In this document: positions 18,646 through 27,600 of the stretch, piece after piece | Layout: each line of letters opens with the position of its first letter | How positions within the stretch are numbered: position 1 is the stretch's first letter | NCBI RefSeq assembly: GCF_003931855.1 | Contig: NZ_CP034248.1 | Location: 248,001 to 312,000, forward strand | Length of the DNA stretch: 64,000 nt | Reading direction: 5' to 3' | From: Paenibacillus lentus | GTDB taxonomy: Bacteria > Bacillota > Bacilli > Paenibacillales > Paenibacillaceae | Made by a program: the position numbers and the translations under genes | The notes under the pieces: model-generated | The model's input: only the letters and a program-made list of their open reading frames with translations | What the model was told of the DNA's origin: nothing | Databases searched by the model: none

Positions 18646-19601
18646 ATAAGAAAATAAGAATGACACTGCGCCCTCCCATAAAAACGAATTATGCCTATGA
18701 AAAGTTAAGGTGCTGTAAAAATTGCCAGAGTTATACCGCACTCACAGAGGATAATTGTACGATCTGCCGCAAGCCCAAGCCCGGGCTTCGTCCGGTCGAG
18801 GAGCTGGCCAGCCGCGCAGCAAAGCGCTCCCTGATCAATGATTTGCTGCTCTCCCTGCTGCTTACGCTGATCGCCATCCTGTTCAGCCCAACTTTTCAGC
18901 ATATGGCAATTTCGGCGTTGTGCGGCATCGTCCTCATAGCCGTGCTCTATGCCGCACAACGCAAAGCGCACACAAGCCGGACATCCATCGAGCTAGGCAA
19001 AATGTTTGTCCGCGACCGGGAACGCATCGCACAAGGCCTTGTGCGCAATCTCGAAATCGCTGCCGCGCAAGACAATGAAGCCCGCTCCTATGAATTGATG
19101 CGGGAAATCGCTGTCCTAATTCGCAGCGATCATATCCGCAAGCTGCAAATTTTCCTGCTGCAGTCGATCATGCTGCGCAAGGATATGGAGCTGGAGCTGG
19201 AGCCGCTGCTGCTGGAGAGCTTCGATCCCGAGCTGGCTGCTTACATCGGTGAGCTTACTAAGATCAAGCGCGAACTCATTAAAGACCGCACCTTCAAATA
19301 TGTTATAAAGCATGAGCAGCAGATAAGGGCGATGAAAGACGGAGAAGACATTCTCGTTGGAGTTGCCGGAGCAGCGGTAAGAATGAAGCGTTACGTACTG
19401 GCCTATGCCTCATTCATCGCCCGTTACGCCCGTAAGCTGCCCAAGGATCGCTTCCTCCGGCTGTATCGGATCGTGATGGAGAATCCTGATTCCAACTGGG
19501 GCGCACTGCAGGCAGAGACTTCACGAATTTATGAAGAGAAATACCAATGGGATGCCGATTTTCAACAATTAAAGCCGAGGTCTACTATACATGATGTTTA
19601 A
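18642..19601 (+). CDS. Membrane protein with N-terminal zinc ribbon
   Basis: The 319-aa protein starts with a likely zinc ribbon: CxxC in LRCCKNCQSY and CTIC about 16 residues later (within residues 24-42). Two close membrane helices (about 68-106) form a hairpin, and the rest (110-319) is helical, cytoplasmic and highly charged. A zinc ribbon plus hairpin anchor is common in bacterial membrane sensors and assembly factors; no named family is claimed. It overlaps the 49-aa gene by 4 bases and the 605-aa gene by 11, so all three are tightly coupled. The GTPase of the divergent operon also has a zinc ribbon. Confidence 0.7.
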   Translation: MNKKIRMTLRPPIKTNYAYEKLRCCKNCQSYTALTEDNCTICRKPKPGLRPVEELASRAAKRSLINDLLLSLLLTLIAILFSPTFQHMAISALCGIVLIAVLYAAQRKAHTSRTSIELGKMFVRDRERIAQGLVRNLEIAAAQDNEARSYELMREIAVLIRSDHIRKLQIFLLQSIMLRKDMELELEPLLLESFDPELAAYIGELTKIKRELIKDRTFKYVIKHEQQIRAMKDGEDILVGVAGAAVRMKRYVLAYASFIARYARKLPKDRFLRLYRIVMENPDSNWGALQAETSRIYEEKYQWDADFQQLKPRSTIHDV

Positions 19602-21408
19602 AAAATGGTTAACCCTGCATCATCTACTCATTTTACTATGTTTATTGATGGTTCCTCTGCTTATTTATAAAGGTTTAGGAATTTCTCAGAAACTTCACGC
19701 AATTAAAAATGCAGAAGCATTGTATGAAGAAAAAAATCTGATCGATGCAGAGACTTTTTATCAGAAAGCACTTAACAACAAGACCATTCAGTATAAGGAG
19801 GAGCTCATTGCCTCGCGATTAGATGAACTAGCTCCGATTACCACTATAAAAGAAAGCCTGTCCAATATTGCTGATCAAGCGTCCGAGGCTGCCCACGAAA
19901 ACAATTTTGAGCGCCTGATGAGCGCATATGCCGACCTTCAAGAGGTGCGCAGCAGCTATATGGCTCCCGAAGGGCGATATAGCGAGTACTACCGGCAGTT
20001 ATCTGAGCAGTACGGCATTTCGCAGAGCTTTACGGATTATTTCCAAAACTTCCGAAGAACCCTGCTGGAACAGCCTAAGCACAACTTGGATGATGGTAGC
20101 TATGAAAATGAATCATTTAAATGGAAGCTCTTGCGCATCCCTGCCCATTTTTTCGGAACAGAGCAAGAATGGCTCGATGAGCTGAATGCGGCGTTCAAGC
20201 AGTATGATGAAGCCAAGCTGGAGCGGATCATGGCCAGCGGATATGTCGAGGCTATGCTGCAAAACGCTTCTACCATGCTGGACGAATACAAAAAACATAA
20301 TCATGATGCCCCCTGGATCACCATCAAAACGAACGATTTAATGGAGTCCCTGCTCAAGAAAGACTGGGATAACGAGGATTACGCCGCCTTCGCTTTGCAC
20401 TCGCGTCAATTCGAAACGTTCGCAAGCTCTGCGAGCCCGCGATCCAAGGTGCTGACCTATGCCAAAGACGGAATCGCCAGGCTACTCCGCACTGCCCAAA
20501 AACACGCGAAAAGTGGGAACTACCAAGAAGCCATCGACCTCTATAAGGCGATCGGCAATTATCAGGATACGAAGGCTGACATCCAAGCCACCGAGCTAGC
20601 CTGGACAGCTGCCGAACCTGTTAGGCTTCTTCCTGTCCCTAACGATAGTGAAGGCTATAAGCATGTCGCAGGGGGCGTGAACCAGTTCGGCTCGAACGTC
20701 TACGTAGCTGCAACCGATGCGAGCAACCAGTTGTTTTTTGCCCGCATGAATAGTGAGGGAAGCGTACAAACCTTGTCCAATCGCGAGTTGACCTCACTGG
20801 AACCAATCCGCAGCATGCGCATTGATCCCACTTTAAGTACCTCGAGCACCCCCGTTGTAGTCGTCGAGACCGAATCGGCTACACGAAAAACACTGTACGC
20901 TGCCTTCGAGGTGCTGGAGGATCGCATTAAGCCGATGTTTTGGATTGATGCGGACGACCTGAGCATTCAGGCGCCTGATACGCTGCATGTCGTTAATCCG
21001 CATGGTCAAGGCGAGGGCGAAACGGCCATATTTGTCCGTTACGGCGATAACTTTGAATTTACCGGCGTCAAGCAAAGCTACGTGGATATTGATGCAGACA
21101 CTGTTAGCCAATACCCGGGCACACTTGTCCGCTTCACCAGCACCATCACTTCTCCAGGAACCGGCGAAACACTCGCCTTCGGCGAGAACAAATATTTGTT
21201 GCTCCAAGGCGACTTCACCTTCTACGAAGGAGAGGCAACGATCACCGGGCGCTTCACAGGCTACAAGGAGCTATACACGGAAGCACCATCTACACATGAT
21301 GGCGAAGACCAATTCACAAGTACACCTGATGAAACTATCATCACCCCCGAGCCTGCCGCCCAGATCATCTACGTTCCCGTCGTCCAAGTAGAGTCCATAA
21401 TGCAATAA
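19591..21408 (+). CDS. Membrane-anchored protein with helical repeats and C-terminal beta domain
   Basis: The 605-aa protein has one N-terminal membrane helix (about 8-28) in signal-anchor orientation, so most of it should be outside. The next ~300 residues are helical and include TPR-like pairs (KNAEALYEEKNLIDAETFYQKAL near 37-59; AKSGNYQEAIDLYKAIGNY near 306-324). From about 340 a beta-rich region follows that looks propeller- or lectin-like (VAGGVNQFGSNVYVAATDASNQLFFARM). The last 50 residues are Thr/Glu/Pro-rich. It is the last gene of the rightward operon. It has no catalytic motif I can see. TPR-type scaffolds often bind partners such as the VWA domains encoded next door. Confidence 0.65.
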   Translation: MMFKKWLTLHHLLILLCLLMVPLLIYKGLGISQKLHAIKNAEALYEEKNLIDAETFYQKALNNKTIQYKEELIASRLDELAPITTIKESLSNIADQASEAAHENNFERLMSAYADLQEVRSSYMAPEGRYSEYYRQLSEQYGISQSFTDYFQNFRRTLLEQPKHNLDDGSYENESFKWKLLRIPAHFFGTEQEWLDELNAAFKQYDEAKLERIMASGYVEAMLQNASTMLDEYKKHNHDAPWITIKTNDLMESLLKKDWDNEDYAAFALHSRQFETFASSASPRSKVLTYAKDGIARLLRTAQKHAKSGNYQEAIDLYKAIGNYQDTKADIQATELAWTAAEPVRLLPVPNDSEGYKHVAGGVNQFGSNVYVAATDASNQLFFARMNSEGSVQTLSNRELTSLEPIRSMRIDPTLSTSSTPVVVVETESATRKTLYAAFEVLEDRIKPMFWIDADDLSIQAPDTLHVVNPHGQGEGETAIFVRYGDNFEFTGVKQSYVDIDADTVSQYPGTLVRFTSTITSPGTGETLAFGENKYLLLQGDFTFYEGEATITGRFTGYKELYTEAPSTHDGEDQFTSTPDETIITPEPAAQIIYVPVVQVESIMQ

Positions 21409-21463
21409 TTCGCCAGCCAATAAAGACTCTGCCAGCATGTTCTACTTCAATGAAGACATTGAG

Positions 21464-21570
21464 GGCGGACTTGGAGGGCGTGACTTGGAAGGCGGAACTT
21501 GGTGGGCCGACTTGGAAGGCGGAACTTGGAAGGCCGACTTGGAAGGCGGAACTTGGTGGGCGTCTGACTT
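21464..21570. repeat. Tandem repeat of a ~33-nt unit after the rightward operon
   Basis: GACTTGGAAGGCGGAACTT recurs three times with GG-rich spacers (TGGGCC, AAGGCC, TGGGCG), preceded by a diverged copy. It is non-coding and begins 55 bases after the stop codon of the 605-aa gene. G-runs on one strand make it G-rich over about 100 bases. Confidence 0.7.
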
Positions 21571-21619
21571 AGATGGATTTCATGTGTCTATTTTCCTTGC
21601 AAAAGCACTTTAGCAAAAA

Positions 21620-21822
21620 TAACTGTATTTCGTGTATTTAAAGCATTACTTTTTGTCTTACTAGCCTGTTTGTCTTGTTTTAACTACAAGAAATCCAGCT
21701 AATCTGTGCAACCAGCCGATACTGGATCATTTAAATACAACGAATACAGTTATGACGTTCATTCAGTTGGCTCTGCAACTTTAAATGCCACGAATAATAA
21801 CAAGTAACAACGAATACAGTTA
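21620..21822. repeat. Inverted and direct copies of an AACTGTATT(N)CGT motif
   Basis: A 21-nt block around 21620-21640 (core AACTGTATTTCGTGTATTTA) has a near-exact inverted copy at 21732-21752 (core ACAACGAATACAGTTA), and that copy is repeated directly at 21807-21822. This arrangement is typical of dispersed intergenic repeats. No gene is visible in the surrounding 21430-21880. Confidence 0.6.
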
Positions 21823-21882
21823 AAGCGTGCATCTAACATACGTTGCTTTTTTAATTACAACAAGCCCTAATTCAGATATACG

Positions 21883-21927
21883 AAAAGGCTCTAAATCATT
21901 CTAAATGAACGATTTAGAGCCTTTTTT
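21883..21927. terminator. Bidirectional terminator hairpin
   Basis: AAAAGGCTCTAAATC (21883-21897) pairs with GATTTAGAGCCTTTT (21911-21925), a 15-bp stem with T-runs on both outer sides. It separates the rightward cassette operon from the convergent flavin reductase gene. Confidence 0.75.
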
Positions 21928-22084
21928 GGCTTTATAGATCCATCTATAGTGGTTCATTCCGGTGGTTCCATTCTCGCTAAAGATGTGTTCTCTGTTGTAG
22001 CCGCAGCTGCTCAGGTATATCAAATCGCAAAATCGCCATTAGCTTCTTCAAAGTAATGCGAGCTAAGCCAAGCACCCGTTCAAG

Positions 22085-22250
22085 CACTTTAAAGTCACTG
22101 GAAGCTACTTCAAAGTTACTTCAAACATTTCAAGCATTTCAAGCACTTCAAGCACTTCAAGCACTTTAAAGTCACTTCAATCTATTCCAAGCGAATTCAA
22201 AGCCACCTCAAGTTACTACAAACTACTACAAACTACTACAAGCTACTCGA
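22085..22250. repeat. Short tandem repeats of TCAAGCACTT and CTACTACAAA types
   Basis: The stretch holds many tandem copies of a ~10-nt unit (variants TTCAAGCATT, TTCAAGCACT, TTCAAAGTTA), two copies of CAAGCACTTTAAAGTCACT, and a run of CTACTACAAA. It lies directly after the 3' end of the flavin reductase gene. It codes for nothing convincing. Confidence 0.6.
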
Positions 22251-22282
22251 ATCCATTTCAAGCTATTTAAACCGGTTCTAAA

Positions 22283-22837
22283 TTATTTCAGCTCCGCAAA
22301 TTGAACGCGTCGATATGTTTCCTCGACTAGCTCTGCAACATTATCTTCCAATCTGGTGACCAACTCCTCATTGATCTCGAAGCCGCCCTGCTCCGTACGA
22401 GCGATATAAGCATCCACCGCATAAACCCCACCTAGAATATGACGTGCACCAAGCGCCGATAGCACTGGTTTAAGCGAATAGTCAATAGACAGCAGGTGCG
22501 CCAGGCTGCCACCGATAAATAGCGGCAAAATAATTTTGCCAGCTAGGCCTTTTTGCGGGACGAGATCCAGGAATGTCTTCAACACTCCCGTATATGATGC
22601 TTTGTACACCGGGCTGGCAACGATGATCGCATCCGCTTCAGCGACTAGTCCGTTCGCCTTCACGATCGCTTCACTTTCGAATTTCGTATGGATGAGATCC
22701 TCTGGAGGAAGCTCGCCCACATTCACATGATTAACCTCAAAACCTTGCTTTTGCAGCAGTTCATCGGCCAGCTCGATTATCGCCGTCAAGCGGGAGCCGG
22801 GCGTAGGACTTCCGTTAATAATTGTCACCTTTGGCAT
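22283..22837 (-). CDS. ssuE: NADPH-dependent FMN reductase, SsuE type
   Basis: The 184-aa flavodoxin-like protein has the FMN phosphate loop GSPTPGSR (residues 9-16) and the SPVYKASYTG motif near 96-105 that is characteristic of SsuE. SsuE reduces FMN for the two-component alkanesulfonate monooxygenase SsuD, which releases sulfite from organosulfonates. No ssuD, ssuA, ssuB or ssuC is next to it, so it may serve another monooxygenase; a sulfate transporter lies 11 kb away. The length agrees with the family. The start ATG at 22837 is followed at once by the Rossmann-like strand KVTIINGS. Confidence 0.75.
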   Translation of the reverse strand: MPKVTIINGSPTPGSRLTAIIELADELLQKQGFEVNHVNVGELPPEDLIHTKFESEAIVKANGLVAEADAIIVASPVYKASYTGVLKTFLDLVPQKGLAGKIILPLFIGGSLAHLLSIDYSLKPVLSALGARHILGGVYAVDAYIARTEQGGFEINEELVTRLEDNVAELVEETYRRVQFAELK

Positions 22838-23080
22838 ATTTATATTCTCCTTTGCTAGGTTCTTTTTTGCACGCTATTTCTGTAGCATAACTAATTTTCA
22901 CCGTTCGATCTAATTCTTGATCATTTGTGATTACGGGCTGCCGCCGACCTAATCCCGACTAAATCACTCTACTTAAAAAAAGGCTATCAATATTTAAAGT
23001 AAATGTCAATCAGGCACCCTCATCTAGGCAAATGCATACTCATACTTCAAAGAAGTTACCATGATCTGGAGGTTTTTATT

Positions 23081-24196
23081 TTGAATCCGATAATTCCTGA
23101 AAATCCAATGAGTACGATGAGTCGAGCGATTCCCTCGTTCACGATGATTCCTTCGATTGATTCGATGAAATCATTCAACTCGATAGCCGAAAATCTTAAT
23201 TCAGCGAGAAGCAAGGGCTTCATGAAAACTATGAACCACTCGTCCCCTCCGATGCCAGCATATCCGCATCCAATGCCCCCTTATCCAACAAATAATGAAA
23301 ATCCTGTTTACCCGTATTACGCCAAAGAAACGGTATGCAAAGAACAGCCTATAGCCTTCCCGCCTCAGCATCAGCCTTTTCAACCGGGATTGGAAAGCTT
23401 CATGAGCCCTAAGCCGATCTCAGAGAATCCAAATTACCGCGGTAGTTGTAAGCTTAAAGGCAAGGTTGCAATTATTACGGGCGGAGACAGCGGTATTGGC
23501 CGGGCTACGGCGATCGCTTTCGCCAAAGAGGGTGCAGACGTCGTTATCCCCTATTTGTGGGAAACCTCGGACGCCATGGAGACCAAAGCTCGTGTGGAGG
23601 CGCTCGGACAATGCTGCCTGCCCATCCAAATCGATCTTCGTTTCAAAAGAAATTGCGAAACCGTCGTGCATGAGACGATCTCTGCTTTTGGCCGTCTCGA
23701 CATTTTGGTCAACAATCATGGCGTACAGTATCCTCAGAACAGCATCGTTGATATTTCCGAGCAACAGCTGTACCAGACCTTTCAAACGAATATATTCCCG
23801 TTTTTTTTCATGGTTCAGGCAGCACTGCCCCATTTGCGCCGTGGAAGTTCGATAATCAATACCACCTCCATTACAGCTTATAAAGGACATAAGACGCTGA
23901 TCGACTATTCCTCTACAAAAGGAGCCATTGTCTCATTCACCCGCTCCCTGTCGCTCTCGCTCATCGATTACGGCATTCGTGTAAACGCCGTTGCACCCGG
24001 CTCAACCTGGACGCCTCTCATTCCCTCCAGCTATAGCGCCGAAAAAGTAGCCGTATTTGGCACCGATGCGCCGATTGAGCGGGCAGCACAGCCCTATGAG
24101 CTCGCTCCTGCTTATGTTTATTTGGCGAGCGATGATTCCAGCTACGTTACCGGCGAAGTTATGCACGTAAACGGCGGTGCCATGGTTACAACGTAA
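23081..24196 (+). CDS. Short-chain dehydrogenase with Pro/Met-rich N-terminal extension
   Basis: From the TTG at 23081 (GGAGG eight bases upstream) the protein has 371 aa; an ATG at 23003 in the same frame lacks a ribosome site. Residues 1-125 are rich in Pro, Met and Tyr. The cofactor loop is GGDSGIGRA, followed by the NNHG motif and the catalytic YSSTKGA (YxxxK) with an upstream Ser. The region before the fold (FPPQHQPFQPGLESFM, then NPNYRGSCKLKGKVAIITGG) matches Bacillales general-stress dehydrogenases of the Gsp39/YhdF kind. The substrate is unknown. The very long N-terminal extension is unusual and might mediate spore-coat or envelope association. Confidence 0.75.
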   Translation: MNPIIPENPMSTMSRAIPSFTMIPSIDSMKSFNSIAENLNSARSKGFMKTMNHSSPPMPAYPHPMPPYPTNNENPVYPYYAKETVCKEQPIAFPPQHQPFQPGLESFMSPKPISENPNYRGSCKLKGKVAIITGGDSGIGRATAIAFAKEGADVVIPYLWETSDAMETKARVEALGQCCLPIQIDLRFKRNCETVVHETISAFGRLDILVNNHGVQYPQNSIVDISEQQLYQTFQTNIFPFFFMVQAALPHLRRGSSIINTTSITAYKGHKTLIDYSSTKGAIVSFTRSLSLSLIDYGIRVNAVAPGSTWTPLIPSSYSAEKVAVFGTDAPIERAAQPYELAPAYVYLASDDSSYVTGEVMHVNGGAMVTT

Positions 24197-24347
24197 CAAG
24201 CATAATTGTTCAGACTTTAACAAAGTTCTTGACAGCCCACTAGATAGGGTTACAACATAACAGGCGAAAAATGTTCAGGCTTAACGAATAAGCCCATTCC
24301 CCCATTCCCTTCCGTCCTTTACCGACAATTGTCTTCCAAACGATGGA

Positions 24348-25976
24348 CTAGAGCGCCTCAACAATATCCCCGGCAAGCAAGGAGCCGGACGTCCATCGCG
24401 CCGAAGCGGCGCGCTCTCCAGCAAGGCCGTGCAGATATACGCCGAGCGCAGCGGCTTGAATTCCGTTCAGGCCTTGGGCAAGCCATGAGGCGATGATGCC
24501 CGTGAGCACATCGCCGCTCCCTCCGGTCGCCATCCCGGGGTGACCAGTGGTGTTGACAAAGACGCGGCCGTCGGGGTCCGCAACGACCGTGCGGGCTCCC
24601 TTCAACACCAGCGTCACGCCGTGCTGCTCGGCGAATCGGCGCGCGAAGCCGAGCCGATCCCGCTGCACCTCGGCCGTGCTCAGCCCGGCGAGCCGGGCCA
24701 TTTCGCCGGGATGCGGCGTCAGCACCGTCGCCGCAGCCCGGCGCTGCCACGCTGCAAGGCCTCCGGCCGCAGCGAGAATGTTCAGGGCATCCGCGTCCAC
24801 GACAAGTGGACGGGGGATGCCCTCCCAAAGCGCGCGCAGGAAGCCCGCCTCGCCCGGAAATCGGCCCAGCCCCGGGCCGACGGCGAGCACATCGCGCGCC
24901 TGCATAAGCCGCAGCACTTCGTCCGCGGCGGCCTCGCTCCACGCCCCGTTCCCGTCATCGGGAATCGGGGCGGTCATGAGCTCGGGCACGGCGCCGGCCG
25001 CATGCGGCAGCAGCGCGGCTGGCAGCGCCCACGTGGCCAGCCCGCAGCCGGCGCGAAGCGCGGCCTTGGCCGAGAGCAGCGCAGCGCCGCTCATCGGCAG
25101 GCTGCCTGCGGCCAGCAGCACGTGCCCGTGCGTGCCCTTGTGACCGTCCGCCCTGCGAGGACGGTCTAACCCGATGCCGAGCTCGCTCCGCAACGAGGCC
25201 TCGGACAAAACCTGCCCTGCACCGGGCACATGCCGAGGCAGGACAGGCGGAATGCCGATATAACGCACCACCACTTCCCCCGCAGCCTCAGCTCCCGGAT
25301 ACTGGGTCAGCCCCGCCTTCAAGAAGGCCAGGCTGACCGTCCTCCGGGCCCGGATGCACGGGTCGTGCACACCGCCCGTATCGGCGTCCAAGCCGCTCGG
25401 TATATCTGCCGCAACGATCGGCAGACCGCTTCCATTTGCTGCGCGGATAAGGGAAGCGTAAGCCCCTCGCGGAGCCCCCTTCGCGCCTGTACCGAGCAGC
25501 GCGTCGACGATCCCGGTGAAGCCGGAGAAAATATCGGCTTCACCGGGCGTGTACACTGATCGCGGCAGCCCAAGCGCTTCCGCGATCGCATGCTGCGCCG
25601 CCGCATCACCGCGAAGCGATTCCGGCGGCTCCACATAGAGCAGATGGACGCGCACCCCCGCGTCCATCAGATGACGGGCACAGACCAGCCCGTCACCGCC
25701 GTTGTTGCCTTTTCCAATTAGGATAAGCCAGCGTTCCCCCCGAGATCTCTCCCGCTCGGCCAATTCCCAACGAATAGCCTCCTGACGAACGACGCTCGGG
25801 TCAGCCACCTCCGCCGAACCTTGCTGCTCATTTCCGGATCGAACACGGCAATAAGCAAGCACCTCCTCCGCAATGACTCGCCCGGCGTTTTCCATTAAAA
25901 CCATCGAGGGAATGCCCAGCGTTTTTATCGTATAATCGTCGATCTCCCTCATCTGTTCAGAAGTTACCATCTGCAT
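24348..25976 (-). CDS. nnr: Bifunctional NAD(P)H-hydrate epimerase / ADP-dependent dehydratase
   Basis: The protein repairs hydrated NADH and NADPH. The N-terminal epimerase half (YjeF_N) has MVTSEQMREIDDYT and the GKGNNGGDGLVCARHL loop. The C-terminal dehydratase half (ribokinase-like) has GHKGTHGHVLLAAGS, a DADALNILA motif and GGSGDVLTGIIAS with the catalytic Asp. I chose the ATG at 25976 (AGGGG upstream); the frame extends further to 26063, but that part has no homologous look. The length of ~542 aa fits the fused form. The dehydratase half is clearly more GC-rich than its neighbours. It is monocistronic or followed only by repeats. Confidence 0.85.
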   Translation of the reverse strand: MQMVTSEQMREIDDYTIKTLGIPSMVLMENAGRVIAEEVLAYCRVRSGNEQQGSAEVADPSVVRQEAIRWELAERERSRGERWLILIGKGNNGGDGLVCARHLMDAGVRVHLLYVEPPESLRGDAAAQHAIAEALGLPRSVYTPGEADIFSGFTGIVDALLGTGAKGAPRGAYASLIRAANGSGLPIVAADIPSGLDADTGGVHDPCIRARRTVSLAFLKAGLTQYPGAEAAGEVVVRYIGIPPVLPRHVPGAGQVLSEASLRSELGIGLDRPRRADGHKGTHGHVLLAAGSLPMSGAALLSAKAALRAGCGLATWALPAALLPHAAGAVPELMTAPIPDDGNGAWSEAAADEVLRLMQARDVLAVGPGLGRFPGEAGFLRALWEGIPRPLVVDADALNILAAAGGLAAWQRRAAATVLTPHPGEMARLAGLSTAEVQRDRLGFARRFAEQHGVTLVLKGARTVVADPDGRVFVNTTGHPGMATGGSGDVLTGIIASWLAQGLNGIQAAALGVYLHGLAGERAASARWTSGSLLAGDIVEAL

Positions 25977-26150
25977 GTTCTGTTTCCCCTGCCCTTCTAA
26001 TTTGCCATGCAGTATGCCGTATAAACAGCCAAAGACTGCCCTCCACAGACTGTAAAAAAACAAAGCTGCCTCATAGCCAACAGAACTAGGTTCTGCATCC
26101 CTTATTGATCTCGTAGGCCCCGTAACTTGTTAGATCACATCTGTCTTTCT

Positions 26151-26789
26151 CTAATAAGCGACTGTAAAACGGGCTCCAGGGAACTGCGGATCCTCCGCTT
26201 CATCCAGCAAGGCTACGGCGTAATCCTCGATGGAGATGCGGCTCTGATCCCTCTCATCCGTAACCAGCCGATTCGTACCGATTCGAAACTGCCCCGTGCG
26301 TTTGCCCGGCTCGATGACTGCTGCTGGACTCAATACCGTCCACAGCAAATCAGATGCTTTATATACTTGGTAGGCTTCATCATGAGCTCGCGCTAAAGGA
26401 CGGATCTCTTCCGGGAATTCGGGGGTATCCATCAGCAAAACGCCAGGCTCCACTTCCAGCCCTCCGGCCCCGCCAACCACGATTAACCGGCGCACTCCGC
26501 CGCGCTTCACACCCTCGACCAAGGAGCGAGCTGCTTCTGGAAGCTCATCCTCCTCTCCAAACTTGGGCCCGTATGCACTAATAACGAGATCCCTGCCTTC
26601 CACCGCCTTCGCAATCGATTCGGGCATTAAAATATCTCCCTGGAGCAGATGAAGCCCCTCTTGGTCTTCCAAACCTTCCAGCTTAACGGTATTGCGGACA
26701 ACCGCGGTTACCTCATGCCCCCGCCGCAGCGCCTCTGCCAAAATAGCTTTTCCGATCGTACCCGTGCCACCAAAAATTAAGATTTTCAA
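26151..26789 (-). CDS. NAD(P)-binding oxidoreductase, atypical SDR (YwnB-like)
   Basis: The 212-aa Rossmann protein has the dinucleotide loop GGTGTIGK (residues 8-15) and VVRN after the second strand. This is the NmrA / NAD(P)H-binding group, as in B. subtilis YwnB. It lacks a clear YxxxK pair, which fits this subgroup. The role is probably redox sensing or reduction of an unknown small molecule. It stands alone; the next gene downstream on the strand is the NAD(P)HX repair enzyme, 175 bases away. Confidence 0.7.
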   Translation of the reverse strand: MKILIFGGTGTIGKAILAEALRRGHEVTAVVRNTVKLEGLEDQEGLHLLQGDILMPESIAKAVEGRDLVISAYGPKFGEEDELPEAARSLVEGVKRGGVRRLIVVGGAGGLEVEPGVLLMDTPEFPEEIRPLARAHDEAYQVYKASDLLWTVLSPAAVIEPGKRTGQFRIGTNRLVTDERDQSRISIEDYAVALLDEAEDPQFPGARFTVAY

Positions 26790-27600
26790 TTCGAACGCCT
26801 TCTCTCTTCTAAATTTGATTGTGCTTGTATTATCATTATCACAAACAGCAGGAGATCAAACGTCTACGGATAAAACGCTAAGGATAAAGCGGCAGAAGAT
26901 AAAGCGGTACGGCTGGCTGGTTTCTTAATTACCCTAATTCTGCTTATATGACAAGGCCCCTTCCTAACTGAAGAAGGATAGGCATTAAGCCTATACAAGC
27001 TTGGCGGAAGAGGCTTTATATTTTACCATATAGGTATTGGTCGCATGGTAGTAACCATTAGGATCGTCACCTGAAACAACAAACCACTTTTACATTTACC
27101 ATAATGATCGTATGAACTAGAACTACCTGATGATTAGATTTGGTTCTGGTACCAACTAGATTGAACAACTATTGAATTGAACCTGGAATGTATCTAAATG
27201 CTCCCACTCTCGCTGTTGTTTCCAGATTTCTCAGATGGATTTCTCAGATGGTATAGGTTCCTAAGATGCTGAATTCCGACCACGAAAGTAACCGCATGCT
27301 TATGCTCCCAAAACAGTTTCCCAGCTTTCTTTCAGAAAGTTTCCGTTTTTTTTAGAAATGTTCTGAAGAGTTTCATTTCTTCGAGACTTCACTACTTCAA
27401 GATTCTGCTACTGTCACACCACGAAATGGATTTCATGTATCTAATTTCGCTCTAAACGAATGTTTCAAGGAATTAGATGGATTTTATGCACCTAGAATCA
27501 GGGAATCCAGCTCAGAATTGGCCATTTCTTTTTTCTAACGACATGAAATCCATTTAAATCTACTTTTCCTTCATTATCGCAGAAACTAACTACTATAAAT
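26790..27600. other. Intergenic region without genes
   Basis: No frame with a ribosome site and plausible composition is seen on either strand. The left part carries the promoter of the oxidoreductase gene. The right part (27427-27552) holds a dispersed inverted repeat, and the last seven bases form one copy of the IS1182 target repeat. Confidence 0.5.
27427..27552. repeat. Intergenic inverted repeat TGGATTTCATGT
   Basis: TGGATTTCATGT (27427-27438) has an exact inverted copy at 27541-27552. A related direct copy, GATGGATTTTATGCACCTA, lies at about 27475, and GATGGATTTCATGTGTCTA occurs at about 21572. The pattern resembles a dispersed genus-type repeat family. Confidence 0.55.

Noticed and set aside
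22085-22250. Possible CRISPR array
   Set aside because: The units are ~10 nt, tandem and without spacers of constant length, and no cas genes are near.
23003-23080. Extended N-terminus of the short-chain dehydrogenase from an upstream ATG
   Set aside because: The TTG at 23081 has GGAGG at proper distance; the upstream ATG has no ribosome site.
24358-25169. Several overlapping frames on both strands opposite or inside the NAD(P)HX repair gene
   Set aside because: High GC content lowers stop frequency; these are shadows of the recognised enzyme.
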